The notes: generated from the letters alone by a model not told the origin. Shown: positions 26,486 to 34,990, counted from the first letter of the stretch. The stretch is 64,000 nucleotides of DNA from JALZHR01 sp036388475 (GCA_036388475.1 DASVRT010000085.1:38624-102623); one strand, 5' to 3'. A program made the numbers and translations.

Positions 26486-27439
26486 ATGAAATTCCCTTTC
26501 CGCCCAGCCGCAGACAAAGAATTCGACGCCGTCGGATTCGGCACCAACGCGGTCGATTTTTTGATTGTCGCGCCCGAATATCCGCAGTTCAATTCCAAAA
26601 TCGAACTGGTCGACTACGTTCAGATGGCGGGCGGCGAAATCGCTTCGACAATGGCTGGACTCCGGCGTTTAGGCTTAAAAACCGCCTACGCCGGGCGTTT
26701 CGGCGACGACGAAGCCGGCAATTTCGGCTTGCAGACGTTAATCGCGGAAGGCGTCGATACGACGCACGCCGAACAAATCGAAGGCGCGCGGACACAGGTC
26801 GGTTTTATCTTAATCGACGAACAAAACGGCGAGCGCACGGTGCTGTGGAAACGCGATAAAAAACTTTCATACGCGCCGGAAGAAGCGCCGACCGGGATTG
26901 TCAAAAACGCCAAAGTTTTTCACGCCACGCCGCACGACGCGCTCGCCTGCGCGCGGCTGGCGCGGGCGGCGCGGGATGCGGGCGCGATTGTCTCGATTGA
27001 CATCGACAATCTTTTTGAAGGCATCGAAGAGCTTCTGCCGCTGATTGATATTTTTATTTCGTCCGAAGAATTTCCCGCCAAACTTATCGGCGCGCGAGAC
27101 AAGCGCGAATCGCTGCGCGAGATAAAATCGCGCTACGGCTATAAAATCGCCGGTATGACGCTCGGCGAAAAAGGCTCTCTGCTTTTGTGCGAAGACGAAT
27201 TTATCGAGACGAGCGGGTTTGCCGTGCCGAACGGCTGCAAAGACACGACCGGCGCGGGCGACGCCTTTCGCGTCGGGCTTCTTTACGGACTTTTGACGGG
27301 CGAGAGCGTCGAAACGGCGGCGCAAATGGCAAACGCCGTCGCCGCCCTGAAATGCCGCGAGCTCGGCGCGCGGACGGCTCTACCGAATGTCGAAGAATTA
27401 AAAAAGTTAATTTCTGGAACCGCCGACGAACGCCGATGA
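26486..27439 (+). CDS. PfkB-family carbohydrate kinase (ribokinase-like)
   Basis: This 317-residue sugar or nucleoside kinase has the family's N-terminal GGEIASTMAGLRRLGLKTAYAG-type motif (signature 1 region) and the C-terminal anion-hole motif DTTGAGDAFRVG with its catalytic Asp. The start at 26486 matches the family length; an upstream in-frame ATG at 26411 would add 25 hydrophobic residues without support. Substrate is not evident; ribose, fructose or adenosine are all possible. Its last residues (GTADERR) are encoded by the left arm of the inverted repeat at 27418-27481, so the repeat has supplied the stop. Confidence 0.88.
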   Translation: MKFPFRPAADKEFDAVGFGTNAVDFLIVAPEYPQFNSKIELVDYVQMAGGEIASTMAGLRRLGLKTAYAGRFGDDEAGNFGLQTLIAEGVDTTHAEQIEGARTQVGFILIDEQNGERTVLWKRDKKLSYAPEEAPTGIVKNAKVFHATPHDALACARLARAARDAGAIVSIDIDNLFEGIEELLPLIDIFISSEEFPAKLIGARDKRESLREIKSRYGYKIAGMTLGEKGSLLLCEDEFIETSGFAVPNGCKDTTGAGDAFRVGLLYGLLTGESVETAAQMANAVAALKCRELGARTALPNVEELKKLISGTADERR

Positions 27440-27481
27440 ACGCGGATTTTTATTGCTTTTTACCCGCGTTCGTCGGCGGTT
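27418..27481. repeat. inverted repeat overlapping the pfkB stop
   Basis: A perfect 15-bp stem (27418-27432 with 27467-27481, AACCGCCGACGAACG) is built from degenerate CGCCGATGAACG words. The left arm contributes the C-terminal codons of the kinase. The right arm ends six bases before the stop of the convergent crcB gene, so it may also end both transcripts. Confidence 0.85.
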
Positions 27482-27486
27482 TCATT

Positions 27487-27867
27487 TTAAAATCTTTTTG
27501 CCAGCCAGACGCCGCCGCAAACGCCGGTAAAACCAATCAGCACGCTGGAAAAAAGATACAGAAAAGCCGTGACGAATTCGCGCTCGCGCACCAATTCGAA
27601 AATCTCCATTTCAAAAGTCGAAAACGTTGTGTACGCGCCCAGAAATCCGACGATAACGGCAATTCGCAGATTTTCGCCGACCGTCAATTTATCGGCGAAA
27701 AGAATCAGCAGAAAGCCGATGAGAAACGAGCCTGTGACGTTGATAAAAAACGTGGCGAAAGGAAACGGCGCGAGAATTTTGGCAAACAGCAGATTCAAGC
27801 CGTAACGCGTCGCCGCGCCGCACGCGCCGCCGACTGCCACCGATAAAATTCGCGTTAAAGTTTCCAT
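27487..27867 (-). CDS. crcB: fluoride exporter channel
   Basis: FluC/CrcB proteins are dual-topology dimeric channels that export fluoride across the inner membrane. This 126-residue copy has four hydrophobic helices and the family motifs: GGACGAATRYGLN near the start, the NVTGSFLIGF pore helix with the conserved Asn, and the GAYTTFSTFE box. ATG 27867 is chosen; an in-frame TTG two codons upstream is less likely. There is a single gene rather than a tandem pair, so a homodimer is expected. No fluoride riboswitch motif was found upstream. Confidence 0.92.
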   Translation of the reverse strand: METLTRILSVAVGGACGAATRYGLNLLFAKILAPFPFATFFINVTGSFLIGFLLILFADKLTVGENLRIAVIVGFLGAYTTFSTFEMEIFELVREREFVTAFLYLFSSVLIGFTGVCGGVWLAKRF

Positions 27868-27888
27868 CAGCAAAAAGAAATTTCAACA

Positions 27889-28072
27889 CAAAGACACAAG
27901 GAACACAAAGAAGAATCAGCCGCGAGCCGGCGCGAAAGAACACGAGCAAAAAGAAAATTACCCGCGAATGACGCGAATCCGCACGAATAAAAGGAAGGAA
28001 AACAATTCGTGTCGATTCGCGTCATTCGCGGGCAATCTCTATCTTTTCTCTGTGTTCTCTGCGGCGGCTGAA
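27889..28072. repeat. nested word-built inverted repeats between crcB and a secreted-protein gene
   Basis: The core is a 28-bp inverted repeat (27961-27988 with 28005-28032, CCCGCGAATGACGCGAATCC..., two mismatches, 16-base loop). It is flanked by a second word type: ACACAAAGACACAAGGAAC at 27889-27911 and its weak complement (CTCTGTGTTCTCTGCGG) at 28049-28070. Confidence 0.85.
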
Positions 28073-28077
28073 AATTC

Positions 28078-28632
28078 TCAAGGTTTGTATTCGCAGAACA
28101 CTCTGTTTTGCGAATTCATATTGAAAACTTCGACAAATCCCAGACCGAATCTCGTCTCGCGGCTCTCGATTTTATTCGGGTTCGCGCCTTCGACGATGGT
28201 GCGATTGACGAAAACGGCTTCGAGTCTCTTGGTCGTTCCGTCGGCGTAAACTCTGTTTGCCGTCAGCAGTGCGCCTTCAATGCGCGCATCTTTCAAGGTG
28301 AAATTTACCCGCGCGGAATTTTCAAAATCGGTTTCGTAACCGCTTCCTTCGATTTTGCCGCCGCCCGTGCGAAGCTCGATGCGATGGTTTGCATCGGGAG
28401 ACTGGTAAACGCCCGCGTATTCGGCGACGTTTTTGACGACCGCTTCGTTTTTAACGTCGATGTAGCGTTCAAACTCAAAATTCTTTTTTACTTTGTGTTT
28501 ATATTTCGTCTTATCGAGCGAGGCGGCGATTTCCTGCGTTTTTTGCTGCGCGCCGGACGTTTGCGCAAAAGTCTCGCACGTCGAAAACAGCCCGACGATT
28601 AGAAATATGATTAGAAATAAAGCGTGAAGCAT
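28078..28632 (-). CDS. secreted protein of unknown function
   Basis: This 184-residue protein begins with a signal peptide (MLHALFLIIFLIVGLFSTCE..., cleaved after TFAQ) and has a GGAG ribosome site. The mature part contains a beta-rich domain (AEYAGVYQSPDANHRIELRT, then GYETDFENSARVNFTLKDAR). This looks like a small beta-sandwich or lipocalin-like fold, but no family was recognised. It ends in CEYKP. Neighbours do not suggest a role. Confidence 0.7.
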   Translation of the reverse strand: MLHALFLIIFLIVGLFSTCETFAQTSGAQQKTQEIAASLDKTKYKHKVKKNFEFERYIDVKNEAVVKNVAEYAGVYQSPDANHRIELRTGGGKIEGSGYETDFENSARVNFTLKDARIEGALLTANRVYADGTTKRLEAVFVNRTIVEGANPNKIESRETRFGLGFVEVFNMNSQNRVFCEYKP

Positions 28633-28778
28633 AAAATTTTCTCCTTTTAAAACGGGTTCTAATCATATAAACACCGGAAGATTGCGTTTTGTGACAGGAA
28701 TTTGCGGCTGGCGGAAGGCGAAAAGCAGTTTTAGAATCGAGATTTCAAGACGGCAGCCGAATTTCGGCTGCCCGGCTT

Positions 28779-29471
28779 TCAACGAATCGGTCGATAAAAT
28801 TTTGCCAGCACGCGCGGCGGGAAACCGACCCAGTAAAGACCTTGAAAAAACGACCAGCGCAGAAAGGTCAGCAGAAACGAGCGATTTTCAAATCTTCGAG
28901 ATGAAGTCGTCACCGCCAGATTGATATGCACGAATCGCCCGCGTTTTTGCAGGCGCTTGTATAAATCCAAATCTTCAAAAATAGGCAGAAAGCGAAAGCC
29001 GCCGATTTTTTCGTAAATTTCGCGGCGCACGAAAATCGCCGAATCGCCGTAAACCAGCCCGATTGAGCGCAAATAAGGATAAAGCCACGTCAAAAAACGC
29101 GCCCATTTATTTTCGCCGCCGAAAGTTATCTCGAAATTTCCGCCGACCACCTCGCGGTAACGCATATTGGCTTTAATCTGTCTGCCCGCGCCCTGAACAG
29201 GTCGCGTGTCGGCGTGAATAAACCAGAAAATGTCGCCGCTCGCGTGTTTGGTGCCTTCGTGAAGCTGCCGCCCGCGATTCGGCTCGTCGATTTTTACCAA
29301 TTGGATTTTTTTTAAGCGGTCGTAGCCTTCGATAATTTCGATGGTTTTATCCGCGCTTCCGCCGTCAACGATGATAACCTCGTCCACGTTTATCAAACGC
29401 GACAGGGCGTCGAGCGTTTTTGTAATCGAAAGCTCTTCGTTAAAGGTCGGAATGATGACGGAGATTTCCAT
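28779..29471 (-). CDS. family-2 glycosyltransferase (TIGR04283-like)
   Basis: This 230-residue GT-A enzyme begins MEISVIIPTFNEELSI and has the nucleotide-binding DGGSADKT, an RGRQ box, the metal-binding HADT (DxD equivalent) and GDSAIFVRREIYEKIGG. These are typical of the small glycosyltransferase group often named rSAM/selenodomain-associated transferase 2. The acceptor is unknown. A conserved EDLDL acidic motif precedes the C-terminus. It lies downstream of carA, with a word-built inverted repeat between them, so a shared transcript is unlikely to be strong. Confidence 0.87.
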   Translation of the reverse strand: MEISVIIPTFNEELSITKTLDALSRLINVDEVIIVDGGSADKTIEIIEGYDRLKKIQLVKIDEPNRGRQLHEGTKHASGDIFWFIHADTRPVQGAGRQIKANMRYREVVGGNFEITFGGENKWARFLTWLYPYLRSIGLVYGDSAIFVRREIYEKIGGFRFLPIFEDLDLYKRLQKRGRFVHINLAVTTSSRRFENRSFLLTFLRWSFFQGLYWVGFPPRVLAKFYRPIR

Positions 29472-29485
29472 AACGCGAACAGTTT

Positions 29486-29577
29486 AAAAGGTAAAAGGCA
29501 AAAGGTAAAAGGTAAAAGTGAAGAAAATTAATTCCTTACTTTTGCCTTTTACCTTTTTACTTTTGTCTTCTGTCTTA
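29486..29577. repeat. AAAAGGTAAAAGGC-type inverted repeat between carA and the glycosyltransferase
   Basis: The left arm 29486-29523 is a run of AAAAGGTAAAAGGCAAAAGG words. The right arm 29535-29577 is the complement and reaches the carA stop codon. It is the same family as 15329-15466 and 50942-51025. Confidence 0.85.
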
Positions 29578-30669
29578 ATTTTTCTCCATCAACTCGATAA
29601 AGCGTTCGAATAAATATTCGGAATCGTGCGGACCGGGCGCGGATTCGGGATGATACTGGACGCTGAAAACCGGCAGGGTTTTATGTTTTAATCCGGCGAC
29701 CGTGTTGTCGTTAAGATTGACGTGCGTGACTTCGACATTGGCGGGCAGGCTCGCCGCATCGACGGCGAAACCGTGATTGTGCGAGGTGATTTCGATTTTG
29801 CCGGTCGATAAATCCTTAATCGGCTGGTTGCCGCCGCGATGCCCGAATTTTAATTTATAAGTTTCGCCGCCGAAAACCTGACCTAAAATCTGGTGTCCGA
29901 GACAGATTCCGAACATCGGCACGCCTTCTTCGGTGAGCTTTTTGATTTCTTCGACGACCTTTTGCATCGACGCCGGGTCGCCGGGACCGTTCGACAGAAA
30001 AATTCCGTCGGGCTTCATTTCCAGAACTTCGCGGGCGGGCGTTTCCGCCGGAACAATCGTCAAACGGCAGCCGTACCTGGAAAACTCGCGCAGAGAATTC
30101 GTTTTGACGCCGAAATCGTAGCAGACGACGTGAAACTTTTCTTCTCGTTCGGCGGGGTAATCGTATGTTTCGTCAATCGTCACGCTGCTGGCAAGCTCGC
30201 GGTTTTGCATCGACGGCGAATTTTTTACTTTCTCTAAAAGGCTCGTTTCGTCCGCATCGACGGTTGAAATAACGGCGCGCATCACGCCTTTGTCGCGGAT
30301 GTGACGAACCAGCGCGCGCGTGTCGAGGTGTTCGATGCCGACGATTTTATAACGTTTGAGATACGAATCGAGCGTTTCCTGCGAGCGCCAGTTCGAAGCG
30401 ATGCGGCTCGCCTCGCGCACGACGAAGCCTTCGACCCACGGGCGGCGCGATTCGGTGTCTTCTTCGTTGACGCCGTAGTTTCCAATCAGCGGATACGTCA
30501 TACAGACGATTTGCCCGGCGTAAGAAGGGTCGGTCAGGATTTCCTGGTAGCCCGTCATCGAGGTATTGAAAACCATCTCGCCGAAAGCCTCGCCATCCGC
30601 GCCGAAAGCGCGACCGCGAAATGTTCTGCCGTCTTCCAGCACGAGCAGCGCCGTTTTTGATAAATTCAT
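29575..30669 (-). CDS. carA: carbamoyl-phosphate synthase small subunit
   Basis: CarA supplies ammonia from glutamine to the CarB subunit for carbamoyl phosphate (arginine and pyrimidine synthesis). The 364-residue protein starts at ATG 30669 (MNLSKTALLVLEDGRTF). It has the N-terminal CPSase domain (TSMTGYQEILTDPSYAGQIV) and a class I glutamine amidotransferase domain with the nucleophile Cys in FGICLGHQILGQ, a His in SHNHGFAVD and His-Glu in QYHPESAPGPHD. carB is not adjacent, so the two subunits are probably encoded at separate loci. The gene's upstream region is occupied by the 20-bp repeat array at 30741-30980. Confidence 0.96.
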   Translation of the reverse strand: MNLSKTALLVLEDGRTFRGRAFGADGEAFGEMVFNTSMTGYQEILTDPSYAGQIVCMTYPLIGNYGVNEEDTESRRPWVEGFVVREASRIASNWRSQETLDSYLKRYKIVGIEHLDTRALVRHIRDKGVMRAVISTVDADETSLLEKVKNSPSMQNRELASSVTIDETYDYPAEREEKFHVVCYDFGVKTNSLREFSRYGCRLTIVPAETPAREVLEMKPDGIFLSNGPGDPASMQKVVEEIKKLTEEGVPMFGICLGHQILGQVFGGETYKLKFGHRGGNQPIKDLSTGKIEITSHNHGFAVDAASLPANVEVTHVNLNDNTVAGLKHKTLPVFSVQYHPESAPGPHDSEYLFERFIELMEKN

Positions 30670-30740
30670 AAAGATTTTTTTACCACAAAGACAGCCTTTG
30701 CACAAAAATCAAATCTTTTCAGTCAAATATTAAAATGAAA

Positions 30741-30980
30741 GCGTCGTATTTCAGGTGAAAGTGTCGTATTTCAAGCGAAAGTATCGTATTTCAAGCGAAA
30801 GTATCGTATTTCAAGCGAAAGTGTCGTATTTCAGGTGAAAGTTTGATATTTCGAACGTTTGGAACAGATTTCAGACGTTTGATTGATATTTCAGACGTTT
30901 GAAGCATATTTCAAGCGTTTGGTTCGTATTTCAGACGTTTGAATCATATTTCGAGCGTTTGATTGATATTTCAGGTAAAA
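30741..30980. repeat. twelve-unit 20-bp phased tandem array upstream of carA
   Basis: Twelve units of exactly 20 bp run from 30741 to 30980, with a degenerate extra unit at 30721-30740. The first five follow GTRTCGTATTTCARGYGAAA and the next six follow GNNNSATATTTCRRRCGTTT. The last is mixed. The ATTTC core is kept in every unit in the same phase. There are no spacers, so this is not a CRISPR array. It fills most of the 384-base gap between lepB and carA. Confidence 0.92.
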
Positions 30981-31053
30981 TGCTGTTTAACAAACCGCCG
31001 GATTTGGTTTTCGAAACAGAAGATTAAATCCGCGCTTTCGGGTCGAAACACAT

Positions 31054-31758
31054 TTATTCTTCCGGTTCGCCCGCCGCGCGCGTGTCGTTTTTGTCGGTTT
31101 CGTCCAATTCGTAATGACCTTTTTCGAGAAAGCCGATATTCGACGGTTTCCAGTAGCGGAAAAAGGCTTTGCCGTAAACGTATTTTTCGGGAACCAAGCC
31201 CCAGTAGCGCGAGTCCGAAGAATTATCGCGATTGTCGCCCATCACGAAATAGTAATGTTCATCGACTTTTTTCGGCGGAAAACTGCCCAGAGTCTGATTG
31301 TGTTCGGAGCTTAAGTAAGGCTCGCGCATTTCTTCGCCGTTAATATAAACCACGCCGTTGCGGACTTCGACCATTTCGCCGGGCAGCCCGATAATGCGTT
31401 TGACGTAGCTTTTATCCGGCTCTTTCGGATACCAGAAAACGACGATATCGCCGCGCTCGATGTGTCCCCAGCTAATGTCCTTGAATTTATAATAAACAAG
31501 CTTATTGACCAGCAGCCGCTCGCCGTCGTGAAGCTCGGGCAGCATCGAAGTTCCTTCGACGACCACCGGCTGCGCGACAAAAACGCCGAGCAGAACGAAA
31601 ACCGTCAAAACCAGAATGATGTCGCGCACCAGCTTTAAACCCTCGGAATACAAACCGTGCCGCGATTCTTTTTTCAGCCGGTGAACTTCGATATCGCGGT
31701 CGTCGTCAACCGCCACAATGCCGAACACAGGCTGTCTTTTTTTGGAGAAATCGAACAT
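31054..31758 (-). CDS. lepB: signal peptidase I
   Basis: LepB cleaves signal peptides of exported proteins at the periplasmic face of the inner membrane. The 234-residue protein has one N-terminal transmembrane helix (about 44-63) after a charged cytoplasmic start. The catalytic Ser71 is in VVEGTSMLP and the general base Lys120 in YVKRIIGLPGE. The C-terminal box GDNRDNSSDSRYWG is complete. This length and single helix fit the short bacterial form. Given the many secreted proteins in this window it is a functional match. The ATG 31758 is the normal start. Confidence 0.96.
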   Translation of the reverse strand: MFDFSKKRQPVFGIVAVDDDRDIEVHRLKKESRHGLYSEGLKLVRDIILVLTVFVLLGVFVAQPVVVEGTSMLPELHDGERLLVNKLVYYKFKDISWGHIERGDIVVFWYPKEPDKSYVKRIIGLPGEMVEVRNGVVYINGEEMREPYLSSEHNQTLGSFPPKKVDEHYYFVMGDNRDNSSDSRYWGLVPEKYVYGKAFFRYWKPSNIGFLEKGHYELDETDKNDTRAAGEPEE

Positions 31759-31852
31759 AATTCAAGCGGATTCGATGTTTGGAAAGCCTTTGCGGTTGGC
31801 GCAAAACTTCTTTCCGAACCATTTCAAAATTAGCTTTAACAGCCTGGTTTGT

Positions 31853-31970
31853 CAAAAGAGTGAATCGTGAATCGTGAATCGTTATTTGCTTGTAATTCGA
31901 TTTTTCAGATTAAATTCAAACCGTGTGACGATGACACAACTTCGATTGACGATTCACGATTCACTTTTGA
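31853..31970. repeat. GAATCGT-word inverted repeat upstream of the aminotransferase
   Basis: The left arm 31853-31881 has three tandem GTGAATC/GAATCGT words. The right arm 31943-31970 (CGATTGACGATTCACGATTC...) is the complement with one mismatch and a two-base indel. It ends seven bases before the aminotransferase ATG at 31977. Confidence 0.87.
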
Positions 31971-31976
31971 AAGTTT

Positions 31977-33101
31977 ATGAATGAAAATATCCGCAAATTA
32001 TTTCCCGCCCTTCGGAAATACACGTATTTAAACAGCGCGGCGGTTTCGCCGATGCCGACCCCAGCGGTCGAAGCCGCCTATTCACAGCTTAAAGACGCTT
32101 CGGAAAACGGCACGATCAACTATCTCGACTGGATTCAGACCAAGCAGCGCGCGCGCGAATCGGTTGCCGAAATGCTGAAAGTGCGCGCCGAGCAAATCGC
32201 GTTTATGCGCAATACTTCGGACGGTTTTTCCGCCGTCGCCAACGGCTTGGATTGGGCGGAAGGCGACAACATCGTCACTTTCGAGCGCGAATTTCCCGCG
32301 AATTTTTATCCGTGGCGAATGATTAGAGATAAATTCGGCGTCGAATTGCGGCTTTGCCCGGAACGCGACGGGCGCATAGATTCGGATGAATTTATAAGTT
32401 TAATAGATTCAAACACGCGTCTGGTTTCAATCAGCGCGGTTCAATACGCATCGGGCTTTCGCGCCGATTTGGAAAGAATCGGACGCATTGCGCGCGAGGC
32501 AGATGCGCTCTTCGCGGTCGATATTATTCAGGGCTTCGGCGCGCTGCCGTTTGATTTGCCCGCGCAGTTTGTCGACATCGCGGCGGGCGCGAGCCACAAA
32601 TGGCTCTGCTCGCCGGAAGGCTGCGGGATTTTATATCTTTCCGACCGCGCGCGCGAACGCGTCGAGCCGACTTTTGTCGGCTGGATAAGCGTCGAAGCGC
32701 CGTGGAATTTTGAAGATTCGGAGCAGGCTTGGAAACCGAATGCGCTGGCGTGGGAATCGGGAACGGGCGGTTCGAGTTTATTTTACGGCTTGGAACAAAG
32801 CCTGAAACTTTTGAATGAAGCGGGCGCGGAAAATATCTGGAATCATCTGGAGAATTTGACGGATTATCTGTGCGCGCTTTTGCAGGCGAAAAATTACGAA
32901 CTCGTCAGCTCGCGCCGGAAAAGCGAAAAATCGCAGATTGTGTGCATTTTGCCGAAAGCCAATCAAACTTCCAGCGAGCTGGCGGAAAATCTGCAAAACG
33001 AAAACATAATCGTCAGCCCGCGCGGCGAGCGAATCCGCATCGCGCCGCATTTTTTTAATAATCGTGAAGATATTGAAAGATTGATTGAGGCTTTACCGTA
33101 A
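31977..33101 (+). CDS. class V PLP-dependent aminotransferase
   Basis: This 374-residue enzyme has the class V fold order. It starts MNENIRKLFPALRKYTYLNS, has the cofactor region (RNTSDGFSAVANGL), an Asp in FAVDIIQGFGA and the Schiff-base lysine in GASHKWLCSPEG. A substrate-binding Arg is in RIRIAPHFFN near the C-terminus. Families with this pattern include cysteine desulfurase-like and kynureninase/isopenicillin-epimerase-like enzymes. The active-site Cys loop of true desulfurases is not obvious, so the substrate remains open. The gene stands alone on the plus strand between word-built repeats. Confidence 0.87.
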   Translation: MNENIRKLFPALRKYTYLNSAAVSPMPTPAVEAAYSQLKDASENGTINYLDWIQTKQRARESVAEMLKVRAEQIAFMRNTSDGFSAVANGLDWAEGDNIVTFEREFPANFYPWRMIRDKFGVELRLCPERDGRIDSDEFISLIDSNTRLVSISAVQYASGFRADLERIGRIAREADALFAVDIIQGFGALPFDLPAQFVDIAAGASHKWLCSPEGCGILYLSDRARERVEPTFVGWISVEAPWNFEDSEQAWKPNALAWESGTGGSSLFYGLEQSLKLLNEAGAENIWNHLENLTDYLCALLQAKNYELVSSRRKSEKSQIVCILPKANQTSSELAENLQNENIIVSPRGERIRIAPHFFNNREDIERLIEALP

Positions 33102-33102
33102 G

Positions 33103-33245
33103 AAAAATTAGCCGCGGAGGACACAGAGATTTTCGAGAAAATTTAACCACAGATAAATGCAGACGGACGCAGACAAGAAAAAGATTTATCCTGTCAAGCC
33201 TGTCAATCCCGTTTGAATTTTCCTCCGTGTCTTCTGCGGCTAATT
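33103..33245. repeat. inverted repeat between convergent genes
   Basis: The arms are 33106-33130 and 33220-33245 (TTAGCCGCGGAGGACACAGA and its complement, about three mismatches). The interior holds other words (CCACAGATAAATGCAGACGG and CCTGTCAAGCCTGTCAATCC). Related words form the C-terminus of queG near 52650. Confidence 0.85.
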
Positions 33246-33249
33246 TCTT

Positions 33250-33978
33250 TTATTTTTCTTCCAGCGGAACGTCGGGCGTCAAATCGTCCAGATTCAGGCG
33301 CATCATTCCGCCCGCATCGGAAAAAGATTCCATATCGTCGCGTTGTTTTTTCCGTATGTAGAAAAACGCCACGCCGACGCCGATGCCTGCCAGCACCGCC
33401 AGACCGATGCCGGAAACGATTGCCATCACCGTCCCGAAAAATATTTCCGTCAGCGTTATCGCGTAGCTTCGCTGCTGCCGTTCATACAAAAACGGGTCTT
33501 CGCCGAGCCATTGCACGATTTTTTCGTATTTAATCTGGTCCATCAGAGCGTTTGCCGACGCTTCGTCGCCGGCGTCAAAGACAAAGACGTTATAGTTTCC
33601 GACGCGGCGATAATAAATCGGCGGATTCGGCTCGGTTTCGCTCAATCGCTGTTTGACCTTTTCGTCCGTTTCAATCGAGCCTTGCGGCGTGTTGTATTCG
33701 ACAATCAAAAGCCTGCCCGCTTCATAAGGCGCGGCGACGGCTTCCGTGCCGCCTTCGAAATCAATCAAATCGAAAACGGGTCGCTCGCCGAGCGCGCGGC
33801 GCAAATCGTCGGCGTTTTTTATTAAAGCGGCTTTGCTCTGCACGTTTTCCCACTCGGGCAGATGCTTGACGATAACGGGAACGCCGTCGGCTTCGGAAAG
33901 TTCCTGCGCCGGCGCTTGGGCAAAAACGCCGAATGAAACCATCAAGAGAAAACTCAAGGCAAACACAATCCGACTCAT
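33250..33978 (-). CDS. secreted/membrane protein of unknown function
   Basis: The ATG at 33978 is preferred because GGAGAAG lies about seven bases before it; two further in-frame ATGs upstream lack this. The 242-residue protein has a signal peptide (MSRIVFALSFLLMVSFGVFA, then QAPAQE), an alpha/beta domain with EYNTPQGSIETDEKVKQRLS, and a C-terminal membrane helix at about 185-210 (ending in AFFYIRKKQRDD) with a short cytoplasmic tail. It is therefore a single-pass protein with a periplasmic domain. The family is common in this phylum by impression, but no function is known to me. It diverges from the ECF sigma gene. Confidence 0.72.
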   Translation of the reverse strand: MSRIVFALSFLLMVSFGVFAQAPAQELSEADGVPVIVKHLPEWENVQSKAALIKNADDLRRALGERPVFDLIDFEGGTEAVAAPYEAGRLLIVEYNTPQGSIETDEKVKQRLSETEPNPPIYYRRVGNYNVFVFDAGDEASANALMDQIKYEKIVQWLGEDPFLYERQQRSYAITLTEIFFGTVMAIVSGIGLAVLAGIGVGVAFFYIRKKQRDDMESFSDAGGMMRLNLDDLTPDVPLEEK

Positions 33979-34296
33979 TAAAAATCTTCTCCGCATTGAA
34001 ATTTTTTCGCGCTGTTCGGGAATTTCGATACTAGCATTTTTGAGGTAAAAACTAAACATTTTATAATAAACGCTCGTATAAGTGTAATGAATAGATACAC
34101 AAACAGGCGTGTATCATATGCGTTATCGTCTACACGGTTTCGGTTGCAACTTTTTAAGATGTTCGGCGTGTAAGATATGATGCCCGAGATATTGCGATAA
34201 AAAGGCATTTATAAGCATCCAGAAATTATAAACCTACGAATATAGTTTATGGCACGCGAATTGATTAAAGATACGAACGTAGGGGGAATTTGAAAA
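33979..34296. promoter_or_regulatory. divergent promoter region of the ECF sigma gene with repeated operator-like sites
   Basis: No gene is seen in this 318-base gap. The 15-base element GGCGTGTANNATATG occurs at 34106-34120 and 34165-34179, two mismatches apart. An inverted GATACAC/GTGTATC pair (34094-34100 and 34109-34115) and a TACACG half-site near 34131 overlap this cluster. They could bind a dimeric regulator. The ribosome site GGGGGAA is at 34282-34288. Confidence 0.5.
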
Positions 34297-34968
34297 ATGA
34301 CAACAACAGAAACTTTAAATTATCCGGTTTGGCAGAATTTATCGACGGCTGATGTTGAATCCGAAGAAAAAATTGAAACTGAAGAGCTAGCCGACGCCAG
34401 CGGAAGCAGCGATTTAATTCTCACTCAATCAGCCGCCAAAGGCGATATGAAAGCCTTTGAGGAAATTTATAATCGTCATCATCGCAGAGTTTATTCGCTT
34501 TGTCTGCGTATGCTGCAAAATACGGCGGAAGCCGAAGATTTGACACAGGAAGTTTTTATCCAGCTTTATCGTAAGATTGGAAGTTTTCGCGGCGATTCCG
34601 CCTTCACCACGTGGCTGCACCGTCTGACGGTCAACCAGGTTCTGATGCACTTCCGCAAACGCACGGTAAAATTCGAAAAGACGACCGAAGAAGGCGAAAC
34701 TCCGGTGCAAATCGTGCCCGGAACGGAAAATTCGGGCAAGATGCCGATTGTCGACAAAATTGCTCTGGAAAACGCGATTGCGCAGCTTCCCACAGGCTAC
34801 AAAAACGTGTTTGTCCTGCACGACGTCGAAGGCTATGAGCACGAAGAAGTCGCAAAGATTTTGGGCTGTTCCGTCGGGACGTCAAAATCGCAATTACACA
34901 AAGCGCGCTTGAAAATGCGCAAGCTTTTACAGAAAAAATCGAATCCGCGTCTTATCGGCGCTTGGTAA
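34297..34968 (+). CDS. ECF-type RNA polymerase sigma factor
   Basis: This 223-residue protein is a sigma-70 family ECF factor. After a 45-residue acidic N-terminal extension come region 2 (AFEEIYNRHHRRVYSLCLRM, AEDLTQEVFIQLYRKIGSF, FTTWLHRLTVNQ) and region 4 (ALENAIAQLPTGYKNVFVLH, then EVAKILGCSVGTSKSQLHKA). No anti-sigma factor gene is adjacent, so control may be through its own promoter or the extended N-terminus. It probably directs a stress or envelope regulon. The upstream gene on the other strand is a secreted protein of unknown function. Confidence 0.93.
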   Translation: MTTTETLNYPVWQNLSTADVESEEKIETEELADASGSSDLILTQSAAKGDMKAFEEIYNRHHRRVYSLCLRMLQNTAEAEDLTQEVFIQLYRKIGSFRGDSAFTTWLHRLTVNQVLMHFRKRTVKFEKTTEEGETPVQIVPGTENSGKMPIVDKIALENAIAQLPTGYKNVFVLHDVEGYEHEEVAKILGCSVGTSKSQLHKARLKMRKLLQKKSNPRLIGAW

Positions 34969-34990
34969 TTTTAACGAAATAATTTTGGCG

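Noticed and set aside
26305..26598. minus-strand 97-residue frame with protein-like C-terminus
   Set aside because: It begins inside the PfkB gene, has no ribosome site and no family features; probably chance.
27868..28077. fluoride riboswitch upstream of crcB
   Set aside because: No GGNGATGG-type start or the matching pseudoknot was found; the region is taken up by word-built inverted repeats.
30741..30980. CRISPR array
   Set aside because: The 20-bp units are directly adjacent with no unique spacers, and no cas gene is present. The same holds for 63731-64000.
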